Both the position numbers and the translations under genes were made by a program. DNA of 5,365 bases from Geminicoccaceae bacterium (GTDB lineage: Bacteria; Pseudomonadota; Alphaproteobacteria; Geminicoccales; Geminicoccaceae): the NCBI GenBank assembly GCA_030824835.1, contig JAPJRA010000315.1, positions 1 to 5,365 of the forward strand, given 5' to 3'. Under the pieces are notes generated by a model, which saw nothing but the letters and a program-made list of their open reading frames with translations, ran no database searches and had not been told where the DNA came from. Every line of letters begins with the position of its first letter. Within the stretch, counting starts at the first letter, position 1. Below are positions 1 to 5,138 of the stretch, piece after piece.

Positions 1-1
1 C

Positions 2-646
2 GGGCAGCTGCAGGGCTTCGACATCGACATCGCCTATGCCCTCTGCGAGCAGCTCAAGGTCGAGTGCGTGCTCGTCACCCAGGATTTCGACGGCCTGATA
101 CCCGCGCTGCTTTCGCGCAAGTTCGACGCCATCATAGCGTCGATGTCGATCACCGAGGAGCGCAAGCAGAAGGTTGATTTTACCAAGAAATACTATCAGA
201 CGCCTGCTCGCTTCGTCGCCAAGAAGGGCGCCGGCATCGAGATCACCAAGGAAGGTCTGACTGGCAAGAAGGTGGGAGTGCAGCGTGCCACCACGCATGA
301 CAGTTTTCTTACCGACAACTTCGGCGACGTTGTCGAGATCGTCCGGTACGGCTCGCAGGACGAGGCCAATCTCGACCTGATTGCCGGCAGGGTGGACCTG
401 CTGCTGGCGGATTCGATCACGCTGAGCGAAGGTCTGCTCAAGACGGATAAAGGTGCGGACTTCGAGTTTGTGGGCGAAGCATACTCCGATCCGAAATGGT
501 TCGGCGATGGGGCCGGCATCGCGGTGCGCAAGGCCGACACCGATCTGCGCGACATGCTGAACGGGGCGATTGACGCCATCCGGGCCAATGGCGTCTGGGA
601 CGCGCTCGCCAAGAAGTACTTCGACTTCGATATTTATGGAAGTTGA
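2..646 (+). CDS. hisJ: Periplasmic basic-amino-acid binding protein (HisJ/ArgT type), 5' partial
   Basis: Solute-binding component of an ABC importer. It captures an amino acid in the periplasm and delivers it to the HisQ/HisM membrane pair encoded next. The open frame runs in from the window edge, leaving 214 residues; the signal peptide and roughly the first 45 residues are missing. Fragment residues 5-18 (GFDIDIAYALCEQL) fit the family-3 binding-protein signature. C15 and C22 have the Cys-x6-Cys spacing of the disulfide in the LAO protein (ArgT). The SMSITEER segment (47-54) carries the serines and the arginine (R54) that in LAO/HisJ hold the ligand carboxylate. D137 in LLLADS matches the aspartate that holds the alpha-amino group. 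The C-terminal FGDGAGIAVRK and AKKYFDFDIYG blocks are strongly LAO/HisJ-like. A basic substrate (Arg, Lys, ornithine or His) is inferred; which one cannot be told, so the symbol is by homology. A stem-loop follows nine bases after the stop. Confidence 0.92.
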   Translation, partial: GQLQGFDIDIAYALCEQLKVECVLVTQDFDGLIPALLSRKFDAIIASMSITEERKQKVDFTKKYYQTPARFVAKKGAGIEITKEGLTGKKVGVQRATTHDSFLTDNFGDVVEIVRYGSQDEANLDLIAGRVDLLLADSITLSEGLLKTDKGADFEFVGEAYSDPKWFGDGAGIAVRKADTDLRDMLNGAIDAIRANGVWDALAKKYFDFDIYGS

Positions 647-654
647 GCTGTTTT

Positions 655-698
655 CGGTGTCGAGGTCGCGAAGAAGCGGCTTCATGACCTCGGCACCG
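655..698 (+). promoter_or_regulatory. Large intercistronic stem-loop between hisJ and hisQ
   Basis: CGGTGTCGAGGTC (655-667) pairs with GACCTCGGCACCG (686-698), giving 13 base pairs with one G-U. A short inner stem, GAAG (673-676) with CTTC (680-683), caps it. It begins nine bases after the binding-protein stop and ends before the hisQ ribosome site. No T-tract follows, so it does not look like a standard intrinsic terminator. In Salmonella and E. coli the hisJ-hisQ gap holds a REP hairpin that protects the upstream mRNA end. By analogy this one may raise binding-protein output over the membrane subunits. The pairing is seen directly; the role is inference. Confidence 0.75.
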
Positions 699-718
699 AT
701 GCTGACTGAAGGAAGAAC

Positions 719-1420
719 GTGCTGAATCTGCAGGGCTACGGCGCTTCGCTGCTCTCCGGCATGGTGCTGACCGTCGAGGCGGCGGTGCTCTCGCTGCTGG
801 TGGCGATTCTCCTCGGTGCCGCAGGGGCGCTGGCCAAGACCTCGCAGTCGATGGCGTTGCAGACCGTGGCCGGCCTCTATACGACCATCGTGCGCGGCGT
901 GCCCGATCTGGTCTTGATGCTGCTCGTCTTTTTCGGCGGTCAGATGCTGATCAACCAGCTGGCGCCGCTTCTGGGCTACGAGGACTATATCGACGTCAGC
1001 CCGTTCACCGCAGGCGTCGGCACGATCGGTTTCATCTACGGCGCCTACATGACCGAGACCTTTCGCGGCGCCATACTCGCCGTCCCCCCCGGTCAGCTCG
1101 AAGCCGGTCACGCCTTCGGCATGAGCTCGATCCAGGTGTTCTGGCGGATATTGCTGCCGCAGACGATACGACACGCACTGCCCGGGCTGGGCAACAACTG
1201 GCTGGTGCTGCTCAAGGCCACTGCCTTGCTGTCGGTTCTCGGGCTGGACGACGCGCTACGCAAGGCGAGTCTCGCCGCCGGTGCCACCCGTGAGCCCTTC
1301 ACCTTCTACCTGGCGGCGGCACTGATCTATCTACTGCTGACCAGCATATCGACATTGCTGTTCGCCTGGGCCGAGCGCCGGGCCGAACAGCCTTATGTAC
1401 GGCCCGCCCATGGACTTTAG
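719..1420 (+). CDS. hisQ: ABC transporter permease, HisQ type
   Basis: One of the two inner-membrane subunits forming the channel of the basic-amino-acid importer; it is expected to pair with HisM and a HisP-like ATPase. It has 233 residues, close to the usual 228 or so for HisQ. Hydrophobic segments lie near residues 12-38, 62-76, 98-112, 160-176 and 196-216. RGVPDLVLMLL (59-69) and GFIYGAYMTETFRGA (104-118) are HisQ hallmarks. The cytoplasmic EAA loop that contacts the ATPase starts at E128 (EAGHAFGMS) and ends in ILLPQ (144-148); its third residue is Gly, not Ala. The start is GTG, chosen because AAGGA (709-713) sits five bases upstream and the product lines up with HisQ from its first residues. 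The 3' end overlaps hisM by 11 bases, which suggests coupled translation. Confidence 0.93.
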   Translation: MLNLQGYGASLLSGMVLTVEAAVLSLLVAILLGAAGALAKTSQSMALQTVAGLYTTIVRGVPDLVLMLLVFFGGQMLINQLAPLLGYEDYIDVSPFTAGVGTIGFIYGAYMTETFRGAILAVPPGQLEAGHAFGMSSIQVFWRILLPQTIRHALPGLGNNWLVLLKATALLSVLGLDDALRKASLAAGATREPFTFYLAAALIYLLLTSISTLLFAWAERRAEQPYVRPAHGL

Positions 1421-2102
1421 CGTCATCGTCAGCAATCTCGGCCTATATTTCCAGGGTCTGTGGACGACGATCTGGATGGTGGCGGCGTCGCTGGTCTTGG
1501 GCCTGTGCTTGGCGGTGCCGCTGGCGGTCATGCGGACCTCGCGCAACCCCTTCGTCAACGGTCCCGTCTGGGCTTATACGTACTTTTTTCGCGGTACCCC
1601 GCTGCTGGTGCAGTTGTTTCTGATCTACTATGGTCTCGGCCAGTTTCAGGCCGTGCAGGAAAGCATCTTTTGGCCCTTGCTGAAGCAGGCGTGGTTCTGT
1701 GCTCTGCTGGCCTTCACCCTCAACACCGCGGCCTACACCACCGAGATCCTGCGCGGCGCCATCCAGGTCACGCCCGTGGGCGAAATCGAAGCGGCCAAGG
1801 CCTGTGGCATGTCGCCGATGCTGATGCTGCGGCGCATCATCCTCCCCAGCGCCTTCCGCCGCGCGTTGCCGGCTTACGGTAACGAGGTGATCTTCATGCT
1901 CCACGGCAGCGCCGTGGCAAGTGTGGTGACCATCGTCGACCTGACGGGCGCCGCCAGAATCGTCAATTCACGCTACTATACACCCTATGAGGCGTTCCTC
2001 ACGGTGGCCGTGTTCTATCTGGCCCTTACATTCTGCTTGGTATGGCTCTTCCGTTGGCTGGAAGGGCACCTGCATGCCCATCTGCGTCGTCCCGTAAACT
2101 GA
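1410..2102 (+). CDS. hisM: ABC transporter permease, HisM type
   Basis: Second membrane subunit of the importer, 230 residues from this start. RGTPLLVQ (61-68) and AFTLNTAAYTTEILRGAI (101-118) are typical of HisM. The ATPase-contacting EAA loop begins at E127 (EAAKACGMS) and ends in RIILP (142-146). The following ALPAYGNEVIFMLHGSA (152-168) also matches HisM. An in-frame ATG at 1395 would add five residues (MYGPP). I prefer 1410 because MDFSVI is the common N-terminus of this family. Neither start has a clear ribosome site, so translation is probably coupled to hisQ, whose last 11 bases it overlaps. Nothing further of the transporter follows: 30 bases after the stop the convergent motE gene ends. 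The ATPase gene must lie upstream of the window or elsewhere. Confidence 0.93.
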   Translation: MDFSVIVSNLGLYFQGLWTTIWMVAASLVLGLCLAVPLAVMRTSRNPFVNGPVWAYTYFFRGTPLLVQLFLIYYGLGQFQAVQESIFWPLLKQAWFCALLAFTLNTAAYTTEILRGAIQVTPVGEIEAAKACGMSPMLMLRRIILPSAFRRALPAYGNEVIFMLHGSAVASVVTIVDLTGAARIVNSRYYTPYEAFLTVAVFYLALTFCLVWLFRWLEGHLHAHLRRPVN

Positions 2103-2110
2103 CTGGTGGC

Positions 2111-2145
2111 GCCGGCCTCTTCCAGGGCGGGCTCATGGATTTTTT
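2111..2145 (+). terminator. Weak candidate terminator for the transporter operon
   Basis: GCCGGCC (2111-2117) can pair with GGCGGGC (2126-2132) as two 3-bp GC stems around a G-G mismatch, with an eight-base loop. A run of six T follows at 2140-2145, seven bases later, inside the 3' end of motE on the other strand. The gap between stem and T-run is longer than normal, and the stem is short. It is the only candidate between the convergent operons. No T-tract stem-loop was seen for the leftward flagellar operon. Confidence 0.25.
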
Positions 2146-2852
2146 GTCAGGTCGGGCGGCTGTGCCAACGCCGTCGTCAGGGCGCGGGCCTTGGCGGGAT
2201 CCATCTCGGCGATGATTGCTGCGACCTTGGTGTCGCGCATGCCGCGCACGATTGGCAGCAGTAGCTCGAGTGCCATGGGGTCGAAGATCAGTGCGGCGCT
2301 CTTGGCCTTCATCGCCTCATAGACCTTGATCAGCTGCCCGATTCGCGCTTGCTCGTCGGTTGAGACTTGACCCAGTAACCGTTCGATTTCCTGCTTGGCT
2401 TCGCCGAGCTTGTCTAGTTGGGCATGCACGCGGGCCTGTACGGTCGACACCACCGCTTCGCGCACGCCGATCGTCCGCTCGCGTTCGATCAATGTGGCTT
2501 GATGACGACGCAGTTCGGCTGCGAGTTCCTCAAGGACCTCGAGACGTGACGGCGGCGACGACGTGGCGGTCGCCGTTGGTGCGTCTGCTGGCGTGGGCGC
2601 AGCCTCGGGCGGCCCCGCTGCGGGCTCTATGTCGGTCGGAGACAATGGCGCCACTGGCGATGGCCCATGCTCGATGACAGCGGCCGAAGGCGCGATCGAC
2701 TCCATCAGTCTGGGAACACGCAGAGCCACGGACAATGGCAGGGCAACCGCGGTCACCAGCAGCAGCCACGATAGAACGGGTGGCCCGCCGGCCTGGCAGG
2801 TCGTCTCCGGGCACGCCCGGGACTGGCCGGCGGCAGTTCCCGAACTGCTCAC
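2133..2852 (-). CDS. motE: MotE-family flagellar protein with MgtE-N-like C-terminal domain
   Basis: Last gene of the flagellar operon, 239 residues. The N-terminus holds two cysteines (C14, C19) and one membrane segment at about 26-45. A linker rich in Pro and Ala (about 52-102) follows, then a charged, probably coiled-coil helix (about 103-165). The C-terminal domain (about 170-230, with LIKVYEAMKAKSAALIF, MALELLLPIV and AAIIAEMDPAKARALT) resembles the MgtE N-terminal helical domain that defines MotE-family proteins. Sinorhizobium MotE is a periplasmic chaperone for the motor protein MotC; whether this homologue does the same is not known. With one N-terminal anchor the bulk would lie in the periplasm. 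The start is GTG, with GAGG at 2860-2863 seven bases upstream, and it overlaps the previous stop as GTGA. The annotation is by domain and position; the exact role is inferred. Confidence 0.82.
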   Translation of the reverse strand: MSSSGTAAGQSRACPETTCQAGGPPVLSWLLLVTAVALPLSVALRVPRLMESIAPSAAVIEHGPSPVAPLSPTDIEPAAGPPEAAPTPADAPTATATSSPPSRLEVLEELAAELRRHQATLIERERTIGVREAVVSTVQARVHAQLDKLGEAKQEIERLLGQVSTDEQARIGQLIKVYEAMKAKSAALIFDPMALELLLPIVRGMRDTKVAAIIAEMDPAKARALTTALAQPPDLTKNP

Positions 2853-3322
2853 CGCAGCGCCTCAAGTGCGCGCAGCAGCTCTGCGTCGATTGCTGGTGCG
2901 GTGGTACGTTGCGTTCTCTTGTCACTCGGGGCAACTGATGTTTCAGGCTGCGTCGTCGCTCCACCGGCCCGTCTCTGCACGAGGGCCTCGTCGGCCATAC
3001 TCCGGGCACCCTGATGCAGCGAGGATTCCAGCCGACGGGCCATGCGGCCACTGCTGTCGAGCAGGCGCATGAGCTCGCCGGCTCGTTGCTGGGCCGCTTC
3101 CTGTTGTCCACCAAGGGTTCGCTGTGCCTCGGCAGCAGCCGCGCGTATGCCCCCGATCGCCGCTTCCGCGTGGCGCGTCGCCGTATCCACGGCGCTCACG
3201 AAGGCCTCGATATCGCGACGCTCGATGCGCAAGCGGCCCAGCCGCCGATGCAGCAGCACACACCATGTCGTCGTCAGCACGAGCAGGAACGCCACCAGAA
3301 GGTCCGGTGCCAGCTCAATCAC
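2849..3322 (-). CDS. DUF6468-type single-pass membrane protein of the flagellar operon
   Basis: A 157-residue protein with no proven function that I know of. It opens with a hydrophobic membrane segment at about residues 6-25 (LVAFLLVLTTTWCVLL), then a basic stretch (HRRLGRLRIERR, 25-36). A long Ala/Glu/Gln/Arg-rich region that looks helical or coiled-coil runs to about 118, followed by a Thr/Pro-rich tail. Size, topology and place between fliM and motE match the DUF6468 proteins of alphaproteobacterial flagellar clusters. The open frame could start farther upstream at a TTG (3358). I chose GTG at 3322 because AAGGA lies eight bases ahead and the protein then begins directly before its membrane segment. 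This start overlaps the fliM stop by eight bases (GTGATTGA). Its 3' end overlaps motE by four. A motor or export accessory role is inference from position only. Confidence 0.8.
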   Translation of the reverse strand: MIELAPDLLVAFLLVLTTTWCVLLHRRLGRLRIERRDIEAFVSAVDTATRHAEAAIGGIRAAAAEAQRTLGGQQEAAQQRAGELMRLLDSSGRMARRLESSLHQGARSMADEALVQRRAGGATTQPETSVAPSDKRTQRTTAPAIDAELLRALEALR

Positions 3323-4388
3323 GGCGGCGGTCCTTGCCGTGCTCGATCCCCTCCTCAATCCGTACCACCAGATGATTGCCGACTCGGCCTATTCTGCCTT
3401 TGGCAAGGCTCACCTGACCACAGCGTAGGGTAACACGTGGATCCGCGTCGGCATTGAGCCGGATCGTGCAGCCGACTTCCAGATAGAGCGCGTCCCGCAG
3501 ATCCACTGTTTGTTCCTCCAGCACGGCCTCGAGTTCCACGCTGGTCAGCCAGATCTCACCGGCGAGGTGGTTCTCCCAGATCGAGTCGCGGCCGAACTTC
3601 TCGCCCATGAACATCTGCAGCAGCAGATCGCGGGCCGGCTCCAGCGTCGCGTAGGGAATAAGGAACTCGATGGTGCCGCCGCGGTCCTCGAGATCGACAC
3701 GCAGCTTGAAGACGATGCAGGCATTGCTGGGCCGGGCGATGGCCGCGAAGCGCGGGTTGGTTTCCATACGCTCGAAGCGGAACGTGATGGGTGTGATCGG
3801 TGCGAAGGCTTGACCGAGATCCTCGAGAATCAACCGGATCAGACGCTCGACCAGGGCGGCCTCGATCGTGGTGTAGGGTCGCCCCTCGATCCGCATCGGC
3901 ACCGTGCCGCGGCGCCCACCCAGCAGAACATCGACGATCGAGTAGATCATGGCACTGTCGACCATGATCAAGCCGTAATTATCCCACTGCACAGCCTTGT
4001 AGATCGCAAGCATGGCTGGCGATGGGACCGAGTTCATGTAATCGCTGAAACGTTGAGCAGAAATATTCTCAAGACTTATATCGACATTTTCGGAGGTGAA
4101 ATTACGCATGCTGGTGGTCAGCATACGCTCAAGGCGATCGAAAACGACCTCCAGCATCGGTAGCCGTTCATAGGTGATGTCTCGGGACTGCACCAGAGAC
4201 ATGATCCCGGCACGTCCACCGGTCGTGCTGCCGCCCAGCTCCCGAGACCCGCGCGCAGTGCCGCGCTCCGCCCCTGGCTCGTCTTCCGGCCCGACCAGCG
4301 ACAGCCACTCGGGATCCAACTGCTCCTCAGCCCGGGGCGGACCGCCCCGCACCATGTGCGAGCCGGGGCCTTTGTCAGCACCCGTCAT
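3315..4388 (-). CDS. fliM: Flagellar motor switch protein FliM
   Basis: Component of the cytoplasmic C-ring, between FliG and FliN, that switches rotation when CheY-P binds. It has 357 residues. The middle domain (about 62-260) is well conserved, with YERLPMLEVVFDRLER (73-88), DNYGLIMVDS (136-145), VLLGGRRG (154-161) and MFMGEKFGRDSIWE (259-272). The C-terminal FliN-like (SpoA) domain spans about 279-346, including VELEAVLEEQTVDLRD and GRIGRVGNHLVVRI. The N-terminus keeps an acidic segment with a tryptophan (EEQLDPEWLSLVG, 21-33). It shows no LSQDEIDALL-type peptide, the usual CheY-P docking site. The stretch from REL (49-51) to GIMSLV (61-66) is too short to hold one. The start ATG overlaps the fliL stop (ATGA), with AAGGAG at 4400-4405 eleven bases ahead. 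The identity is certain; the N-terminal loss is discussed among the findings. Confidence 0.96.
   Translation of the reverse strand: MTGADKGPGSHMVRGGPPRAEEQLDPEWLSLVGPEDEPGAERGTARGSRELGGSTTGGRAGIMSLVQSRDITYERLPMLEVVFDRLERMLTTSMRNFTSENVDISLENISAQRFSDYMNSVPSPAMLAIYKAVQWDNYGLIMVDSAMIYSIVDVLLGGRRGTVPMRIEGRPYTTIEAALVERLIRLILEDLGQAFAPITPITFRFERMETNPRFAAIARPSNACIVFKLRVDLEDRGGTIEFLIPYATLEPARDLLLQMFMGEKFGRDSIWENHLAGEIWLTSVELEAVLEEQTVDLRDALYLEVGCTIRLNADADPRVTLRCGQVSLAKGRIGRVGNHLVVRIEEGIEHGKDRRRD
3331..3335 (-). promoter_or_regulatory. Ribosome site that fixes the DUF6468 start
   Basis: AAGGA on the minus strand, inside the end of fliM, eight bases ahead of the GTG at 3322-3320. It supports the shorter 157-residue product over the in-frame TTG at 3358, which would overlap fliM by 44 bases. 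Confidence 0.65.
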
Positions 4389-4915
4389 TGGACAAGCATC
4401 TCCTTGAACAGGACGTCATCCACGCGTGCAGGGCCGACAGCCAGATTAACCCGAGCGGCGAGTTCCTCCTTCAGGCGCTGCATCCCAGCAGGACCGCGTG
4501 CGTCATCGACCGTCAATGTTCGCAAATACAACTGAATGCTGTCCAATACCCGAGGCAGCAGCTGCCTTACCGCATCGGCCGTGGGTTCTCCAGCAACCTC
4601 GAGGGCGACGCGCAGCTTGAGAAACCGCATGCGTGGAGCATCGGACTGCAAATTGACGATGATGTCGGGCAAATCGACGAAGACGATCGCCGGGGCGTCA
4701 TTGTCGGCATGTTCGCCCCCGGCGCTGTCGTGCCCGTCCGCAGCCGCCTCATGTCCCGAACTCGCCGCGGACGCCGGGGTCGGGTCCAGCAGGCCGGAGA
4801 AATAGGCGGCAGCGCCGCCGGCGACGATCAGCAGCACCACCGTCGCAACGGCTACGATCAGCAGAACGCGGCGCCTTCCTGCCTTGGGTTTGTCGCTATC
4901 GGTGTCGGTTGCCAT
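4385..4915 (-). CDS. fliL: Flagellar basal body-associated protein FliL
   Basis: Inner-membrane protein that surrounds or supports the stator units at the basal body; 176 residues. A short charged cytoplasmic N-terminus with RRR (14-16) precedes one membrane segment (about 17-40). A linker rich in His, Asp, Glu and Ala (about 51-75) and then the periplasmic FliL domain follow. Family blocks are visible: DLPDIIVNLQS (81-91), RFLKLRVALEV (97-107), YLRTLTVDD (130-138), GPAGMQRLKEEL (141-152) and DVLFKEMLVQ (167-176). The last of these is the classic FliL C-terminus. The start is ATG with GAAGG seven bases ahead (minus strand, 4923-4927). First gene of a leftward operon, overlapping fliM by four bases. 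It faces flgF across a 223-base control region. Confidence 0.96.
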   Translation of the reverse strand: MATDTDSDKPKAGRRRVLLIVAVATVVLLIVAGGAAAYFSGLLDPTPASAASSGHEAAADGHDSAGGEHADNDAPAIVFVDLPDIIVNLQSDAPRMRFLKLRVALEVAGEPTADAVRQLLPRVLDSIQLYLRTLTVDDARGPAGMQRLKEELAARVNLAVGPARVDDVLFKEMLVQ

Positions 4916-4970
4916 CTCACCACCTTCTGGGCGCGGGTTCCGGACCGGTCGCCGTGATGCGCTCTCGGGT

Positions 4971-4992
4971 TCGATAGCAGGCGGTGGTTAAC
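4971..4992 (-). promoter_or_regulatory. Possible CtrA-type promoter for fliL
   Basis: On the minus strand TTAACC (4991-4986, within the palindrome GTTAAC) is followed nine bases later by TATCGA (4976-4971), which could serve as a -10. This lies 56-76 bases ahead of the fliL start. Caulobacter fliLM is a CtrA-dependent class II operon whose box is TTAA-N7-TTAA. Only one half-site is intact here, and I found no clear sigma-54 or sigma-28 promoter facing fliL. Confidence 0.2.
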
Positions 4993-5024
4993 GTCGGGTT
5001 GCATCCAGACCAAAACCGCCATGT

Positions 5025-5052
5025 CGGCAGGAATTGCCCGGCAGGAATTGCC
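5025..5052. repeat. Exact tandem 14-bp repeat, likely activator sites
   Basis: CGGCAGGAATTGCC occurs twice with no gap (5025-5038 and 5039-5052). Each copy is itself a dyad, GGCA-N5-TGCC. The second copy extends to a perfect 6-bp inverted repeat, CCGGCA-GGAAT-TGCCGG (5038-5054). Further half-sites, CCGGCA at 5065-5070 and TGCCG at 5081-5085, lie between it and the promoter. The dyad centre is about 75 bases upstream of the expected flgF transcript start, a normal place for a sigma-54 activator. FlbD is the activator in Caulobacter; that this is its site here is inference. Confidence 0.6.
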
Positions 5053-5096
5053 GGCTGACCTTGGCCGGCACGCCCCAGGATGCCGCCGCATTGGAG

Positions 5097-5112
5097 TGGC
5101 ACGAACGTTGCT
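5097..5112 (+). promoter_or_regulatory. Sigma-54 (-24/-12) promoter of flgF
   Basis: TGGCACGAACGTTGCT matches the sigma-54 consensus TGGCACG-N4-TTGCW at every defined base, with the GG (5098-5099) and GC (5110-5111) separated by exactly ten bases. It points at flgF. The expected transcript start is near 5122-5124, leaving a leader of about 16 bases that contains the ribosome site. Rod genes in several alphaproteobacteria are controlled by sigma-54, so the position is fitting. Confidence 0.88.
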
Positions 5113-5127
5113 CACCGGCGCCGACGC

Positions 5128-5134
5128 AGGAGGG
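5128..5134 (+). promoter_or_regulatory. Strong ribosome site of flgF
   Basis: AGGAGGG, four bases ahead of the ATG at 5139. It is the most complete Shine-Dalgarno sequence in the window and decides the flgF start. Confidence 0.8.
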
Positions 5135-5138
5135 CCTG

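Noticed and set aside
1084..1090. Run of seven C as a possible slippage or phase-variation site in hisQ
   Set aside because: It encodes part of the conserved VPPG before the EAA loop and the frame is intact; seven C alone in GC-rich DNA is not good evidence of phase variation.
1443..1904. Long open frames on both strands inside hisM (153 codons minus, 140 codons plus in another frame)
   Set aside because: They lie wholly inside a convincing permease gene, have low-complexity His/Gln/Arg/Gly-rich products and no family features; they are GC-rich shadow frames.
2065..2080. GGGCA/TGCCC hairpin near the end of hisM as a terminator for the leftward flagellar operon
   Set aside because: Only five base pairs, no T-tract in the leftward direction, and it lies in coding sequence.
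2563..3114. Several overlapping open frames around the motE/DUF6468 junction on both strands
   Set aside because: Arg/Ala/Gly-rich compositional shadows; the coupled GTGA junction and membrane/helix architecture support the two annotated frames instead.
3510..4163. 217-codon open frame antisense to fliM
   Set aside because: Fully antisense to a conserved gene, and the Asp/His/Gln-rich product is typical of a shadow frame; no supporting ribosome site or family motif was seen.
4388..4957. 189-codon open frame antisense to fliL
   Set aside because: Complementary to the conserved FliL coding sequence, with no recognisable domain.
4916..5096. Sigma-54 or sigma-28 promoter facing fliL
   Set aside because: Read on the minus strand, no GG-N10-GC with the right flanking bases and no sigma-28 pattern was found; TTGGTCTGGATGCAA has the wrong spacing.
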